Shown here: positions 1-10,609 of the stretch, one piece after another
How positions within the stretch are numbered: the first letter of the stretch is position 1
Layout: each line of letters starts with the position of its first letter
Origin: Nereocystis luetkeana
Taxonomy: Eukaryota > Sar > Phaeophyceae > Laminariales > Laminariaceae
Length of the DNA stretch: 64,000 nucleotides
Direction: 5' to 3'
Assembly (NCBI GenBank): GCA_031213475.1
Contig: JARUPZ010000014.1
Span: 124,001 to 188,000 of the forward strand
Position numbers and translations under genes: made by a program
Notes under the pieces: model-generated
What the model was told of the DNA's origin: nothing
Database searches by the model: none
What the model saw: only the letters and a program-made list of their open reading frames with translations

Positions 1-228
1 AGAGACCATAAGATGTTGTCAGGATAATAACATGAGCCGTATAGTAAGCTGGCTTCTAAAATAATCCTGACTTGAATATATGGATTTTGCGCGAAGCGAT
101 GTACAACCCTAACCCTACGTCCTATGCACACGTCCTTTACACATATTCTTCTCCCCACCAACCCCTCTTGGCTGCCACGTTCTATTTCCGTCAGCATCCC
201 TCACGTTAGCGTTCTCCTCCCTCGTGTT

Positions 229-426
229 TTACAAATTTCCACATGCGGCTTTTTTATCCCTTGCCTCACCGCCTTCACACATAGGCAAGGACAATCCCGC
301 CCACTGTTCATGATAGAAGTTGACCGCTGCCAGTTTCCTTGTCACTGCCCTCTCTTCATTTCGCTTCGCCGTGCAGCAAAACGCCATACTATGTACCAGC
401 TCTTCGTCCCCCATATCCGCATTCAA
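229..426 (-). mobile_element. Tyrosine recombinase N-terminal fragment (DIRS-like retroelement)
   Basis: A 65-codon minus-strand open stretch reads like the start of the core-binding region of a DIRS/Ngaro-type tyrosine recombinase: a hydrophobic start followed by a basic helix (TRKLAAVNFYHEQWAG), a pattern I associate with algal YR retroelements. It lies downstream, on the minus strand, of the reverse transcriptase/RNase H remnant at about 500-2000, which is the RT-RH-YR order expected of DIRS-like elements. The catalytic C-terminal half is not seen here; the element would continue beyond the left edge. Stops and frame changes in the surrounding sequence suggest decay. Family assignment is from pattern memory only. 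Confidence 0.4.
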
Positions 427-493
427 TCAGATCCTCTTGTCTGCGCACGTCCTCCAGCTCACCCACATCCTCCGAATCGCCTCGGAGGCCATC

Positions 494-1900
494 CTAGTCG
501 AAGCCGCAACCCATCCAAAGGCGTTTGCTCTCGCAAAGTCTCCGAACATTCCGCTGCTCTTCCGCTCTCGGCGTTCGCACCTGCCAAACAGTTTGGGGAG
601 TCTCTTTTCTCAAAATATGTTGGATGTCCTTCCCCTTCCTCCTAGTTATTATGTAGGTTAATGTGTTATCTACCCCCCTCAAATGTTTCGCCTGCCAACA
701 CCATCCTCCTTGCGTTCCCACTACCCCCAGTATCCTGATTGGTCCCCATGTTCTGACTTCCCCCTTCCCCCCTCTTTTGCAGCTAGTCGCCCACCGCATC
801 GCCGATACATTTTACCTCCTCATCAACACCCCCCCCGTCTTCGGCATGTTTCCCCTCATCACTACCATCACGGACCACCAGCGCCGTCAGCTCTAAGAGG
901 GTAATTGAGATCCAACCACCTTTCCTCCGCGTGCTCCGTGTCGTCCTCGTTTTGACCTCCTATTTCAGCTCGTGCATCCCCGTCCTCTGCACACTAAACC
1001 CCTCGATAGCCTCCTATGATGCGTCTGAGAAGAACGTCCTCTCCAGTGCCTGCTTTACGAAACCAATAAAACGGAGCTGCGACCCTGTCTCTTTTCTTGA
1101 CGCCCTGTTGCTCTACGTACCGCTTCCACCACCCCACGTCGGCCATAAACTCTGCCGTCAGCCTCAATACTCTGTTCGCCTCCCCCCTCTCCCGACGTCT
1201 TCCCCGACCCCCACCCCCACCTCCCTGCCTTGTCATCCCCCTTAAGATGCAGCTTACAGCTGCGGACGCCTTCGCACGAAATACCGCCCGGGCCTGACTA
1301 CAAATCCCGCGTTGTGGCGTCCCAGCCGAAACCAACGCCTCCCTCGCCGTCGCCATCTCATTCGTTGCTTGACACTTCCCCTAACCCTAACCCTAACCCT
1401 CTCCTTCTGGTGGCACAGCTTCCTCAATGATAATACGATTGTCGTCGCCTCCGTATCCAACGTAACCCCCTATACTTCCTGCGGCGGTTCCCAGTCCATC
1501 ACCTTGTGATACGATAACAAGGGCTCCCCCCCCACTCCCCGTTCCCCCATGGCCTTAAACTGTATCGAAGCCAACGATTTCGACAGGTCTAAGCATCCCC
1601 CCCCGTCGTCTTCCCACTGCGCCTTCGCCGAAATATCATCATCCATGAAGAACTACACCTTCACCCTGTCCTCTACCCCCCACCCCACCCCTCTAGTTTT
1701 GGCGCTTCACAACCCATCGGCAACGGCTCCATCTTCTTCCCTGTCATATGTGCATTTTTTACACGCGGTGGTGCTCTGGCCTTGACCTCCGTAATCACAT
1801 CTGTCGCTCGCATATTTCTTCGGCTGCGCGTCCTGCATCGCGCTCGTCACCACCCCTGACCACCCTGGGCTTCCCCCCTACCCGAACTGCAGCCGCATAT
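494..1900 (-). mobile_element. Decayed reverse transcriptase / RNase H of a DIRS-like retrotransposon
   Basis: The minus strand carries, in the right order but in different frames, the signatures of a retroelement RT-RNase H region. From high to low coordinates: a possible active-site piece FMDDD near 1640; the end of the RT thumb (DTEATTIVLSLRKL, about 1455-1415); the connection motif FVVRPGRYFVRR near 1300-1265; RLTAEFMADVGWWKRYV near 1170-1110; ELTALVV near 895; and HLRGVDNTLTYIITRRKG near 690-635, the C-terminal RNase H signature. Several frameshifts and in-frame stops separate the pieces, so it is a pseudogene. The plus strand here is strongly pyrimidine-rich, which makes long meaningless plus-strand frames. 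Class assignment (DIRS/YR rather than Ty3) rests on the neighbouring recombinase fragment. Confidence 0.5.
1375..1400. repeat. Interstitial telomere-like repeat (CCCTAA)n
   Basis: About four consecutive CCCTAA units lie within the retroelement remnant. This is the plant/heterokont-style TTAGGG telomere unit in internal position. A shorter pair of units occurs at about 107-118. Confidence 0.7.
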
Positions 1901-2099
1901 TCACTACGACGTGACCTACCACCACGTACCCGAACGCCGCTGCCCCTACCGGGTCTACTCCAATTTGCCGAAATGCACTCTTGCCGTCCATCCTTTGCAA
2001 AAAAATCCTCCTACTTGTGGCGTGCTGGTATAACCAACACGGCTGCCATCACGGTATATACGTAATTCCCCAAGAATTGCTACCGAATGCCCCACATCC

Positions 2100-3339
2100 T
2101 GCGCTGAGGAGACTATTAGTACCTCATGGGGGTTAGGGTGGCTCTCTCGACGGTCATTGGGTGGCGGTTTGACCGCCCACCTCGACGCTATGACGTGCAC
2201 CCGGGTCCAAGTCGTTATTTTGACTTTCGCGGGCCCAGACAACCATCGGCGTCGGTGTGAGGTGCGGTCGAGTGACGGATCTCCAAGAGGAGAGCTTCAC
2301 ATTCGCTCAGCTGCGCCACTGATCGTGCAAATGATGTCACTCGATTAATATTCCCTGAGAGGGCTGCTTGCGTGGTGGCTTGTGTAGCGCACGTGGTCGC
2401 GGCTGATCCGTCGGCGGCTGATGTGTCCTGCCGAAAACGTAGACGTGAGTCGTCGAAACCAAAATGATGGCGTCGGAGATCGGAGGTTAGATAGCGGGAC
2501 GCAATGAAGCACGATGTATACGCTTCTATATCGGGGGGAGGTTACAAATGATGGCAGCTGAGATTGGAGGTGTGCTTCTTATAAGGTTAGGACAAAGCTA
2601 AGTACGACGAGAAGCTCCCGTCAAGGGGGAACATACATTGGGATCAGAACCAGGTATGGCGTATAAACAGAATGAAGGAGGCTACCTAATGTTTGGGCGC
2701 ACGGTCCGGCGCTCGAGTGGTTCCCGTACGCAATATCTTGTCCTATATTCCCTCCCGGCCCAACGTTTCACTGGAACCCCCACGTTTTCGATATGCTCTA
2801 GCCGCGCAGTGTCAGGAGTCCAGGCCTCTTTCCCGCCCATGTGTAGAGCCAGGAGCTTTCCCCCCAAGACCCCTATCACCTCCTTCGTTTCCCCCCATAT
2901 CGAGCTGAGACCGCCCCGGATATCTATCTGCTCAACCGTTGTAAAAAAAAACATTGTTCCTTCGAGCCTTCCGTTGCTTTTGACAGCCCCTCCAACGCTG
3001 CCCGCCACCGCAAGTGCACCTTCATTTCAACCCTTGTTGCCATATCTTCTGCTCCCAGCTACACCGATGCCGGCGTTGGCCCGACCGCTCCCTCCGTCTC
3101 CCATTATCTTCGAGCCGTTTGTTCCGTCTTCTCCCTTCCTGCCTCGGTGGTCTCTTTTCTCCCACATTCTTCGATGGCCCCACTCTCTCCCCTCATTTCC
3201 CTCGCTGCCCCCCGGTTTGGGTCCGCCGATTCGCAGCTCCTGTACCTCTATTGTTTCTTCACGGGTTCATCCCTCATCCCCTCCCCCCCCCCCTCACCCC
3301 CCTATGTTATATATCTGGTGTATATAGATATATGTACAT
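2100..3339. other. No supported gene; pyrimidine-rich sequence between retroelement pieces
   Basis: This stretch has open frames on both strands but none has recognisable motifs. The bias toward C and T on the plus strand continues that of the RT remnant, so it is probably upstream (gag or RT) material of the same minus-strand element too decayed to read. Confidence 0.4.
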
Positions 3340-3832
3340 AGGTTGGGTTGGTGTCGGTTGGCGACGACGCTGTAAAACGCGCTTCTCACTATGTGAGCTA
3401 CACTGCCGGGGTGCCCTTTTTTTTGTTTTGTTTTGTTTTGTTTTGCTATGGTTTAGCGGTCACCACGACTGGCGGTCCAGATAATATACAATTCTTGTGC
3501 GGGAAGAACCTTCACTCCGCACAAGTAGGATGATTGTAGCACGCTGTATGGATATGATATGGCAGTTACATTGTGAACCCATTGCTGTCTCTGGAAGTGG
3601 CCACACCAGAAAAAAAAACAATACGTTGATTCTGTCATCCATATGCAAGAATACCCGCCTCGAAAGCGGTTCTTAGCAGGATTCAGCTCACCCTTCACGC
3701 GAGTCGCCCAACACCTCACGACACTTGGTGCTTGGTGCAAGCAATGCCTGCCTGGTCGGTGAAAATCAGACGTACTCTGTCCCGACATTATAAGGATGCG
3801 AAGCCCTATGGTCATATCACTACGGCTATGCA
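3340..3832 (+). repeat. Dispersed repeat A, copy 1
   Basis: This ~490 bp segment matches 31344-31802 in the same orientation, with short gaps. Shared landmarks are a start at GGTTGGGTTGG right after a TA-rich run, a CGGTCACCACG block, GCTGTCTCTG near the middle, a poly-A run, TACAGCTCACCCTTCA-like sequence, and an end near TACGGCTATGCA. No protein motif is evident in either copy and no flanking duplication or terminal inverted repeat was found. It could be a solo LTR or a non-autonomous element. Copy 1 also contains a (TTTTG)n run at 3421-3446 missing from copy 2. Confidence 0.7.
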
Positions 3833-3922
3833 TGGCATTATTAGTATACGCCTCCCCCTCAGACGGTTCCGCCCGCGCGTAGTCCAGAAGATCCAGACTG
3901 AATTTGGAAAGAAAGGGAAGAG

Positions 3923-4110
3923 GCATGCAGAGCTATCCGACGAACAGCAGCACGAACAGCCGTCGTGGAGGGTGGTTGGGAAACACGGGGAGAAGAGGGA
4001 AGGAAGGCCTTTGATACTCCGACTATCCTTCCTGTCCTATACTCCCCATGTTCCCCAACCACCCTCCACTGCGGCTGCTCATTCTGCTGTTCGTCGGGAA
4101 ACTCCGCATG
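3923..4110. repeat. Near-perfect inverted repeat (hairpin), arms about 80 bp
   Basis: The left arm (3923-4003) and right arm (4026-4110) are inverted copies of each other with a short spacer. Because of the symmetry, both strands encode almost the same peptide, containing DEQQ-EQP-WRVVG-HGE. This looks like a small foldback insertion rather than a gene. Confidence 0.7.
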
Positions 4111-4442
4111 TCTGTTCCCCTTTGTATTCACTCCCTATAGCCTTGGTGTTCCCCTTCGATGGCACTGCCTCTCGTCCTTGCCCCTTCCCATGTTTTCGTT
4201 TCTGCGTAACTTTTTTTTTTGTTTTGCTCATCCCATTTATTATCTTCGCTCATCTTCTTCTTATTCTCTCTCTCCTTCCAACTCGTAACTCAGATCCGGG
4301 GTCACATAGCAGGCTCTTCTACCCCCTTCCCGCTACGGTAGTACGTGCCTTCATTTTTATCGCGAGAAGATTTTAGCCTTTTCTTCCCTCGTCGACTCGC
4401 ATCGAATTGTGCCTACCCACGCTGCAAGGCGCTCTCAACAAT

Positions 4443-4566
4443 TGAATCCTTTTTTTATTTTTATTTTTGCCAATAAGTTCAAATGTCCGACCCACCTGGG
4501 GCTCGAACCCAGAACTCAAACACAAGTAGAATTCGAGGTTAACCACTTGAACCACCGGGGCGACGA
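4443..4566 (-). mobile_element. tRNA-derived SINE (or tRNA pseudogene with A-rich tail)
   Basis: On the minus strand the segment begins with a tRNA-like head: a box-A-like TGGTTCAAGTGGTTA at about 4554-4540 and a box B GGTTCGAGCCC at about 4509-4499, which sits in a perfect 5-bp T-arm (CTGGG / CCCAG). The acceptor stem pairs only partly and the anticodon arm is irregular, so a working tRNA is unlikely. The head is followed by a short unrelated piece and an A-rich tail (4468-4448), the usual SINE layout. No flanking duplication was identified with confidence. Confidence 0.55.
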
Positions 4567-5435
4567 CACTGTGGTACAAAAATTCCAACCCTCTCCCTCG
4601 TTACGATACGAACTCCTATCTATGAGGTTTAAGTTAGTGATTAGGTATCTGATGTTACGACTCGCTCTGCTGGTGCTGCGCCCCCTGCTTACTTGTAACC
4701 TTGCTGTTGGGGTTATTGTTGCGTTTCCAGTGGATGCGAGCGGAAGTGCCGTCTACCCTGAGGTGAGTCATGCGGCCGTGTATTGGATCTACCATCTCGA
4801 AGATTGAGGACTTCTTGACGTCCCTTGCTCGGCGCCCGTCTCTCTTCAGCTCGGGCAGACCTCGCCCGTCAGCTATCCCGGTTACTTCGCTGCACCGACG
4901 TCTCCACTCTTCACAATGATCCACGTCTGCTTGCTTATATCCCGATCTCGTTCTACCTTTCTACCTACTATCGATCGTCAGACGTTCATTTTTAAATTAG
5001 CACCCCGTACTAAACATCCCACTTTCCTCGTATTAAAATTTTCTAAATCATCGTATTTCAAGTGGTATGTATTTCTACCCTTTACCCCCCAAACACCCGG
5101 TTGCCCTATCCCCAACATTCCTCTTTTGCGTCACTTCCACGAAAGATACGTTATAGTATGTGGAGAATTCCGAATTGTTGAGGGGGTGGGGTAGGTTGCA
5201 TTGCCCCCTTCCCCCCCCCCCGCATTCATACGCCTGCATAAAATCGAAGCAAATAGGGGAGGGGGAAGGGTATGCCTCGCCCCTTCCCCCGCTTGATTAC
5301 GCCTCCCCTACTAACACATAACGAAACGCGGTCAACCTCCCCTACCGGTCGCGCTCCAGCAATGAAACGCTTCCCCCTCACGAGACCGCGTTTCCCTACC
5401 ACTTTGTACGGACAGTGTAGGGACCGTTTTGGCAC

Positions 5436-5705
5436 TTACAACAGTATCCCCATCACCTCCACGTTAGCCCTGGCGTACACCATAAACGATTCCGATGACC
5501 GTCTACCTTCCGTCTGGAGTACTGCCTCGGGCCCCATTTTTGCGGCCAGTCCTGTTGCCCCTCCTATTCTCCCCGAACGCAACGCAAATTCTTCCTGAAC
5601 AAGTCTCGCCCCTGCTCCTCTCCATTCGTCGCTCCCCTTCTCCCCACCCTTGCAAGCCCGCTCCTCGAGTATTGGGTTGCCTTTCCCCTGGGCCATACCC
5701 TCCAA
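5436..5705 (-). mobile_element. Possible tyrosine recombinase C-terminal fragment of a second DIRS-like element
   Basis: The end of this 89-codon minus-strand stretch reads GRRSSESFMVYARANVE, resembling the last catalytic block of YR retroelement recombinases, where an Arg-rich/Ser stretch precedes the nucleophilic Tyr in a YxR context. Upstream sequence on the minus strand (about 5700-6160) is open in pieces but not recognisable. As it lies upstream of the RT remnant at 0.5-1.9 kb, it would belong to a separate, head-to-tail copy. Identification is weak without a search. Confidence 0.3.
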
Positions 5706-6160
5706 CCCTCCTTTCCCTGAGACTACATCAAAGGTGCCTTCTCCGTCAACGCTCCGACGTTTTCCATGCTAAAAATCTCCACCAACAGATCCACTGCCCT
5801 CCTTTCCTTCCCCCTCGTACCCCTGTCCTTGTCCTCACCAGGACCGCTCAAACCCTAACCCTCTCTTGGCCCCCTATTGGTCACGTAAACCTCACCTCAC
5901 CTCAATTGGTCCTGATTTTCTTGTTGCCTCTCACCTTCCCCATTTGCCCTTTATCCCTAGAAAACGTCAAGGCCCCCCTCTGTGAACAGTATACGTTTTG
6001 GAACACTCCTAACTCCCCGGCGAACAGTGCCGACGCCCGTGGCATCTGAAAATAGGGCAAAGGCAGGCCTATTCACATCACCCTTCCTCCCATACTCCTT
6101 GACGGAACGCCATCCTGCATACACGTCAGCGTCACCCACGTCAGCGGCCTTCTTTCTCAC

Positions 6161-8149
6161 TCGCTTTCTACACCTGTGCCCTCTCGATACCTTGCGTCAC
6201 CGACCTCATCAACGGGTTACCCAGGGGTACTGACAGCCCTCCAAATTACTTCTGGCGAAAATTAAATCTCCAACTTGCCTACGATACTCGACTGCTCGTT
6301 CCCTTTTCTCGCTCAACCGGATCCCATGAACTCGACGAACCCTAATCCACTAGTTCAAATTTACCCACATATTTCTGCCGTCAGCACCCCTTCCCGACGA
6401 GCGACCTCCAGCTCTCTCATATCCTCCATTTTTCCTCGTCAGTTTTCCTAGTCGATGCTGCAACTCTGTAAGCATCATCATCATCACACCGTACCCCCCC
6501 CCCCGGAATAATGATGAGGACCTTCTTTGCTCGGGATTCGAGATTATCCCGTAACCTCGTGATTTCAATATGTGCCGGACTGTTATGCGTTGCGGCACAA
6601 TAGCAGCAGCGGTCTTGCATACTACAGTAGGCAGCACCGCTAGCGCCACATGTTATTAGCATCACAGTAGTAGTAACAAATGGCAGCAGCAGCAGCAGCA
6701 GCAGTGGGAGCAGTCTCATATACCTGACAGCAGCGGAAGCAACATACAAATTCAATAGCATGTCATGTAGCCATGCAGTTAAATCCGTGGTACTTGAAAA
6801 GCCCGGCCAACGCCACAACAAAAATATTACAGTAGGGGTGTTGGCGGGTCATGATCAGACCCGGAGGTCGGGTCAGGAGGTGTTCAAAATGTCATGGGTT
6901 GGGTCGGGTCCGATCAGGAAATATTCAAAATCTCACGTATCGGGTCGGGTCGGGTCGGGTCTAGAGGTTTCAAGTCTCACGTTTCACTACTCGATTGATG
7001 CCAAGGAGTATTCGTAGCCCCAAGAAAATGAGAACTTTGACGAAAAATTAACGCGAGCAACCTCTCGCCGCGAGCAACCTCTCGCTACCCAGAGGACGGA
7101 TCCATATCATATCCTGAAGGCCGTCATCTAAATTCGCTGGTCTGGCCCGACACGAACTGAGTTGCCCGTGGCTTTATCGTATGTCGAGGTCGATGGTCCA
7201 TGGTAACATGCAGTAGAGCTGCTGTGTGCTGGGTCTTTTTATGATACACGTCGAGATACGAGTACTCGTATACTTTTCGCGGGGTTCGTGACTCGTACGG
7301 GTCACGAGAGACTACCTAAACGAGTGATATTTGATGAACTGGAGGGGAGAAAGGGCTACTTAGGAGGGCAAGACCACGACTGGTTGAATCGTCTCTAACG
7401 TGAACTATCGCTGTTTGACTTGCAAATCGAAAGATACTATGGACGCTGGCAGCGAAGAAATCGGGGAGCAAGTGGTTGATACATGTTCAACAAGCAGCAG
7501 AGAGAGCAGGACATGACGCGCTGGTTCGTCAAGGAGAAGAAGGAGAAAGTAGCTAAACGACGAGCGATTGAAGTGAAAAGTGAACGCAACCGCCGAACCT
7601 TGGGGCTGGCTGTCTTTCTAGTCAAGATGCCCATTAACCACTGCCTACTGCTGTGTTACAATCTTTGTTTTTTGTTTGATTTTTTTGTGATGCCCCATTC
7701 CCTGGCGAGTTGATGATGCCCCCCCCCCCGTACCCTGTCCTTCTGCGTCGGCTGCGTCACCTCATTGTTATTTGTATGACCCTTTGCTATTTTTCATTTT
7801 TTCCCGATTCTGTTGACGTTTTTCCTTGGTCCATTTGTCTCTGTCCTCTTCGTGTCTGCTGTGTCGTCCTTGACCCACCAATTGGACATAGGACTGCTCG
7901 CTTCTTTTTCATAGTTTGCTCTTATTTTCTACCCTCGGCTTGTCTTCTAGCCTTCCGTCTGGCCTTCTTGTGACTTCCTTATGTAGGTCCATCAGCTGGA
8001 CATATCACTGGACTGATCGTAACAGCAAATGGCAAACCTGTCTTCGGGACTCGGCCTGCGCCCTAAGCGCATGTCTGCTTCGTTTTAGTGTGTGTTTCCA
8101 TTTATTATTCCCACTTTTTCTTCCTTCTCTTCTCTCTTCGTGTATTTAT
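6161..8149. other. Long gene-free stretch
   Basis: No gene is supported here. The interval contains a (CAG)n run at about 6680-6702, a GGGTC pentamer run at about 6905-6960, and a Lys/Arg-rich open frame at 7483-7713 (RWFVKEKKEKVAKRRAIEV) with no recognised motif and no convincing splice sites, which I leave uncalled. Confidence 0.4.
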
Positions 8150-8424
8150 TTTTCATTTTTCTTTTTCTTGTTTTTCGAGTGCACATCTAATACCATGAGC
8201 ATGCTCCTGGTGTTATTTGGTTGCAAGTGATACGGGATGGTATACCATAGCTCGTGCGTACCGTTGCCCTTACGGACTGATCACGATACTGTCTTGCGCG
8301 CTATTATACTCTAGTTCGCATCGGATGCCAGGTACTTGTTTATTTTCAACATTGAGATGTATTTTTGCTACAACCTGTTTTTTTACCACAGGCAGGATTT
8401 CAGAGAAGTAGGCTAATGTGATAA
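8150..8424 (+). mobile_element. Dispersed repeat B, copy 1, ending in an (ATC)n tail
   Basis: This segment is a diverged copy of 43712-43960. Shared blocks include ATGCTCCTGG, GGTTGCAAGTGATACGG, CTGATCACGATACTG, a GAGATGTATTTT block, and the 3' end CAGGCAGGATTTCAG followed by GCTAATGTGA-AACATCATC. At this copy the end passes straight into an 84-bp (ATC)n microsatellite. A retroelement with a simple-repeat 3' tail, as in some LINE/SINE families, is a reasonable reading. No protein is encoded. Confidence 0.6.
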
Positions 8425-8457
8425 CATCATCATCATCATCATCATTATCATCATCAC

Positions 8458-8492
<35 letters not shown>

Positions 8493-8508
8493 CCATCATC
8501 ACCATCAT
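8425..8508. repeat. (ATC/CAT)n microsatellite
   Basis: About 28 trinucleotide units with rare interruptions sit directly at the 3' end of dispersed repeat B. Confidence 0.9.
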
Positions 8509-9490
8509 AGTTTACACGATACCAAGGGGGTCATTGGTTTGGCTTATTCTCTTCAAAACACAGCACTTCAGCGAAATCATGGCGTTTGGTCCACTCGGCA
8601 TCCACGTAGGTGGGGCTTCTGGTGTAAACCGCTTGTCTCCGTGTCAGCTACCCCCGCTTGTGGCCGCAACGTGGAAGCTAACCTCCCGCCGAATAGTTTT
8701 AAACGTTCGAGACTCACGCGTGAGGCAGATGGATTGCGGTTGGGCGTCAAAAGTGTACTCAAATATTTACTCGGCAGCGCGTTTGTAACGTGTATGGCTT
8801 TGTCACACACTATTTGGTTCCACTTTTTACTTGGTCGCGATTAGCATTCGTTTCACTATCAGGAATACGCGGAAGCAAATTCCGCAACGGTGACGACCGG
8901 TACGTGCAGGGGTTGAGACCCTCGGTACTTGGAGCCTGTGCCTACGAGGGGAGTACGATAAGCAACCATCCGGACACCCTACTATTTAATACGGCACCCA
9001 TTTTAGAGACCTAGGGGGGGGGGGGGGGGGTACTCCTTATCTGGTATGGCCGTAGTCGTAGGACCATAAAGGGGGGCGTACTCATCTGGTGCTTGCCTTA
9101 CTTATCTGACCCTCCCCACTGGTCTTGTTTTTGATTAGCTATGTGGCGTCGTTTTTGTTTTCGTTTTTGGTTATCGTGTGCCCCTGTCCCTACTGCCGCA
9201 ACGCCGACCCTGCTAGACAGGTCTGTGGTGTACAGAGACTCATGTGCCAAGCAGTACACCCAACTCCTGAAAGCAAGACGGTTGAGTACCCACAGCAGCC
9301 CCCGCCCGGAAATGGCACACGTCGTGCACAAGGAAAAGGAGATGATACACAATTCCCTTCGTACATTTGCTCGTTTCAGGAATTGTCAACTCTCTGTCTG
9401 GGGGTGGGAGATGCCTCTCGAAGACTTACACCCCCCATCCCCTGCCAACTCGTGGGGGATATCAACATGTATGTGGACATCCAAACGGCA

Positions 9491-9572
9491 GTCGACCGAC
9501 CGTTGAGCGACCGTTGGGCGACTGTTAGGCAACCGTTGAGGGACTGTTCAGCGACCGTTGGGCAACGGTTAG
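9491..9572. repeat. Short tandem array, unit GCGACCGTTGG
   Basis: About seven degenerate 10-11 bp units (GCGACCGTTGG, GCGACTGTTAG, GCAACCGTTGA) follow one another. The surrounding 188-codon frame (9125-9691) shows no motif and is not called as a gene. Confidence 0.7.
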
Positions 9573-10006
9573 CGGTGGTTTGCAAAACCACAACCATGCA
9601 TACCATGCGACAGTCAAACGCCCTATCCCTCATCCATACGGAGCAGCGACAAGACGATGTTATTCTTTACTTACTTGCAGTCCCGTCGTAATGTCGAGCA
9701 TGCCCCGACCCTTGAGTATTCTGGGGTACCGATCTAATATTTTTTCGCGTACCCAAGACTAAACCAAAAGATCTAACCTTACGTGTCAAAATTCTCGCAA
9801 TAATATAAATATCAGTCTCACGTGCATCATCTAACGCTGAGGTGTGGTAAGACTAAATTGTATCGCTATACTCGACGCAAGCATTTGCGATCAAGGCAAC
9901 ACCTGTCACGGTAAGCCGCCAAGCTTAACTGGTGCCTCCAGGATCATGAGCCGGCAGGAGGGCGTTGCCCATTGTTCCTCGGGGAGTATCACTGTAGATA
10001 AAAAAT

Positions 10007-10600
10007 GGCGTCGTGATTCGTGAGGTTTTAGTCGTGAATCGTGACATTAAAGAAAACACTACCCACGACAAAAACCTCCTGAGTTTCGTTTTTCTTTGTT
10101 AGGAATGGGCCGTTCGCAATAAACGAAAAAAAAACCTGGTCCGTGTCTTTTTCGCATGACAAAGTAGCACAATTCGTGACATTCCATTCCTAACGAAAAT
10201 AGCCGACATGTCATGTTTTACGCCGCGTTCCGTGATACCATGGTATTTCAGGTTGTAAAACATCGAGTGTTTCGTGTATTTTCCTCATCGAGGTTTCGAG
10301 GTCGCAACATGCTCGTGAGCTCGCGCCAAGTGGTTTTGTTGAGCAGCTGCTCGTCGTCCACAATCGGCATACAAGGCGGAGTCTGACATCCCCTCACCCC
10401 GGCCTTCGTAGACCACTGGTGCCGCGTGGGTTGCGTAGTGCTTTGATCAGGCGTGTTTCGTGTAGCGACAAAATGTCACGAATCGTTATGTTGTTTTTTA
10501 TAGGGAAAGCGAAAAGTAGCGTCATGATTCGTGAGGTTTTTGTCGTGAATCGTGACACAAGAAGTCACGATCCATGAGAAAAACCTCACGAATCGCGATT
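10007..10600. mobile_element. Non-autonomous element bounded by CGTGATTCGTGAGG repeats
   Basis: A ~40 bp motif (CGTGATTCGTGAGG followed by GTCGTGAATCGTGACA) occurs at 10007-10046 and in direct orientation at 10518-10556, and is immediately followed by its inverted copy at 10562-10600. Inside are more CGTGA/TCACG half-sites and TTTTCG-rich sequence. The layout suggests a foldback or hAT-like non-autonomous element, but no flanking duplication was confirmed. Confidence 0.5.
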
Positions 10601-10609
10601 ATTTTTGTT

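Noticed and set aside
124..645. 173-codon plus-strand frame
   Set aside because: It is antisense to recombinase and RNase H pieces in strongly pyrimidine-rich DNA; its Ser/Pro/Leu composition is what C/T-rich sequence gives in any frame.
1375..1400. Chromosome end
   Set aside because: Only a few telomere units, inside a retroelement, with normal sequence on both sides.
2638..3327. 229-codon plus-strand frame
   Set aside because: Pro/Ser/Leu-rich translation of pyrimidine-rich DNA with no motif.
9125..9691. 188-codon plus-strand frame
   Set aside because: Crosses a short tandem array, has no domain and no GC-rich codon pattern.
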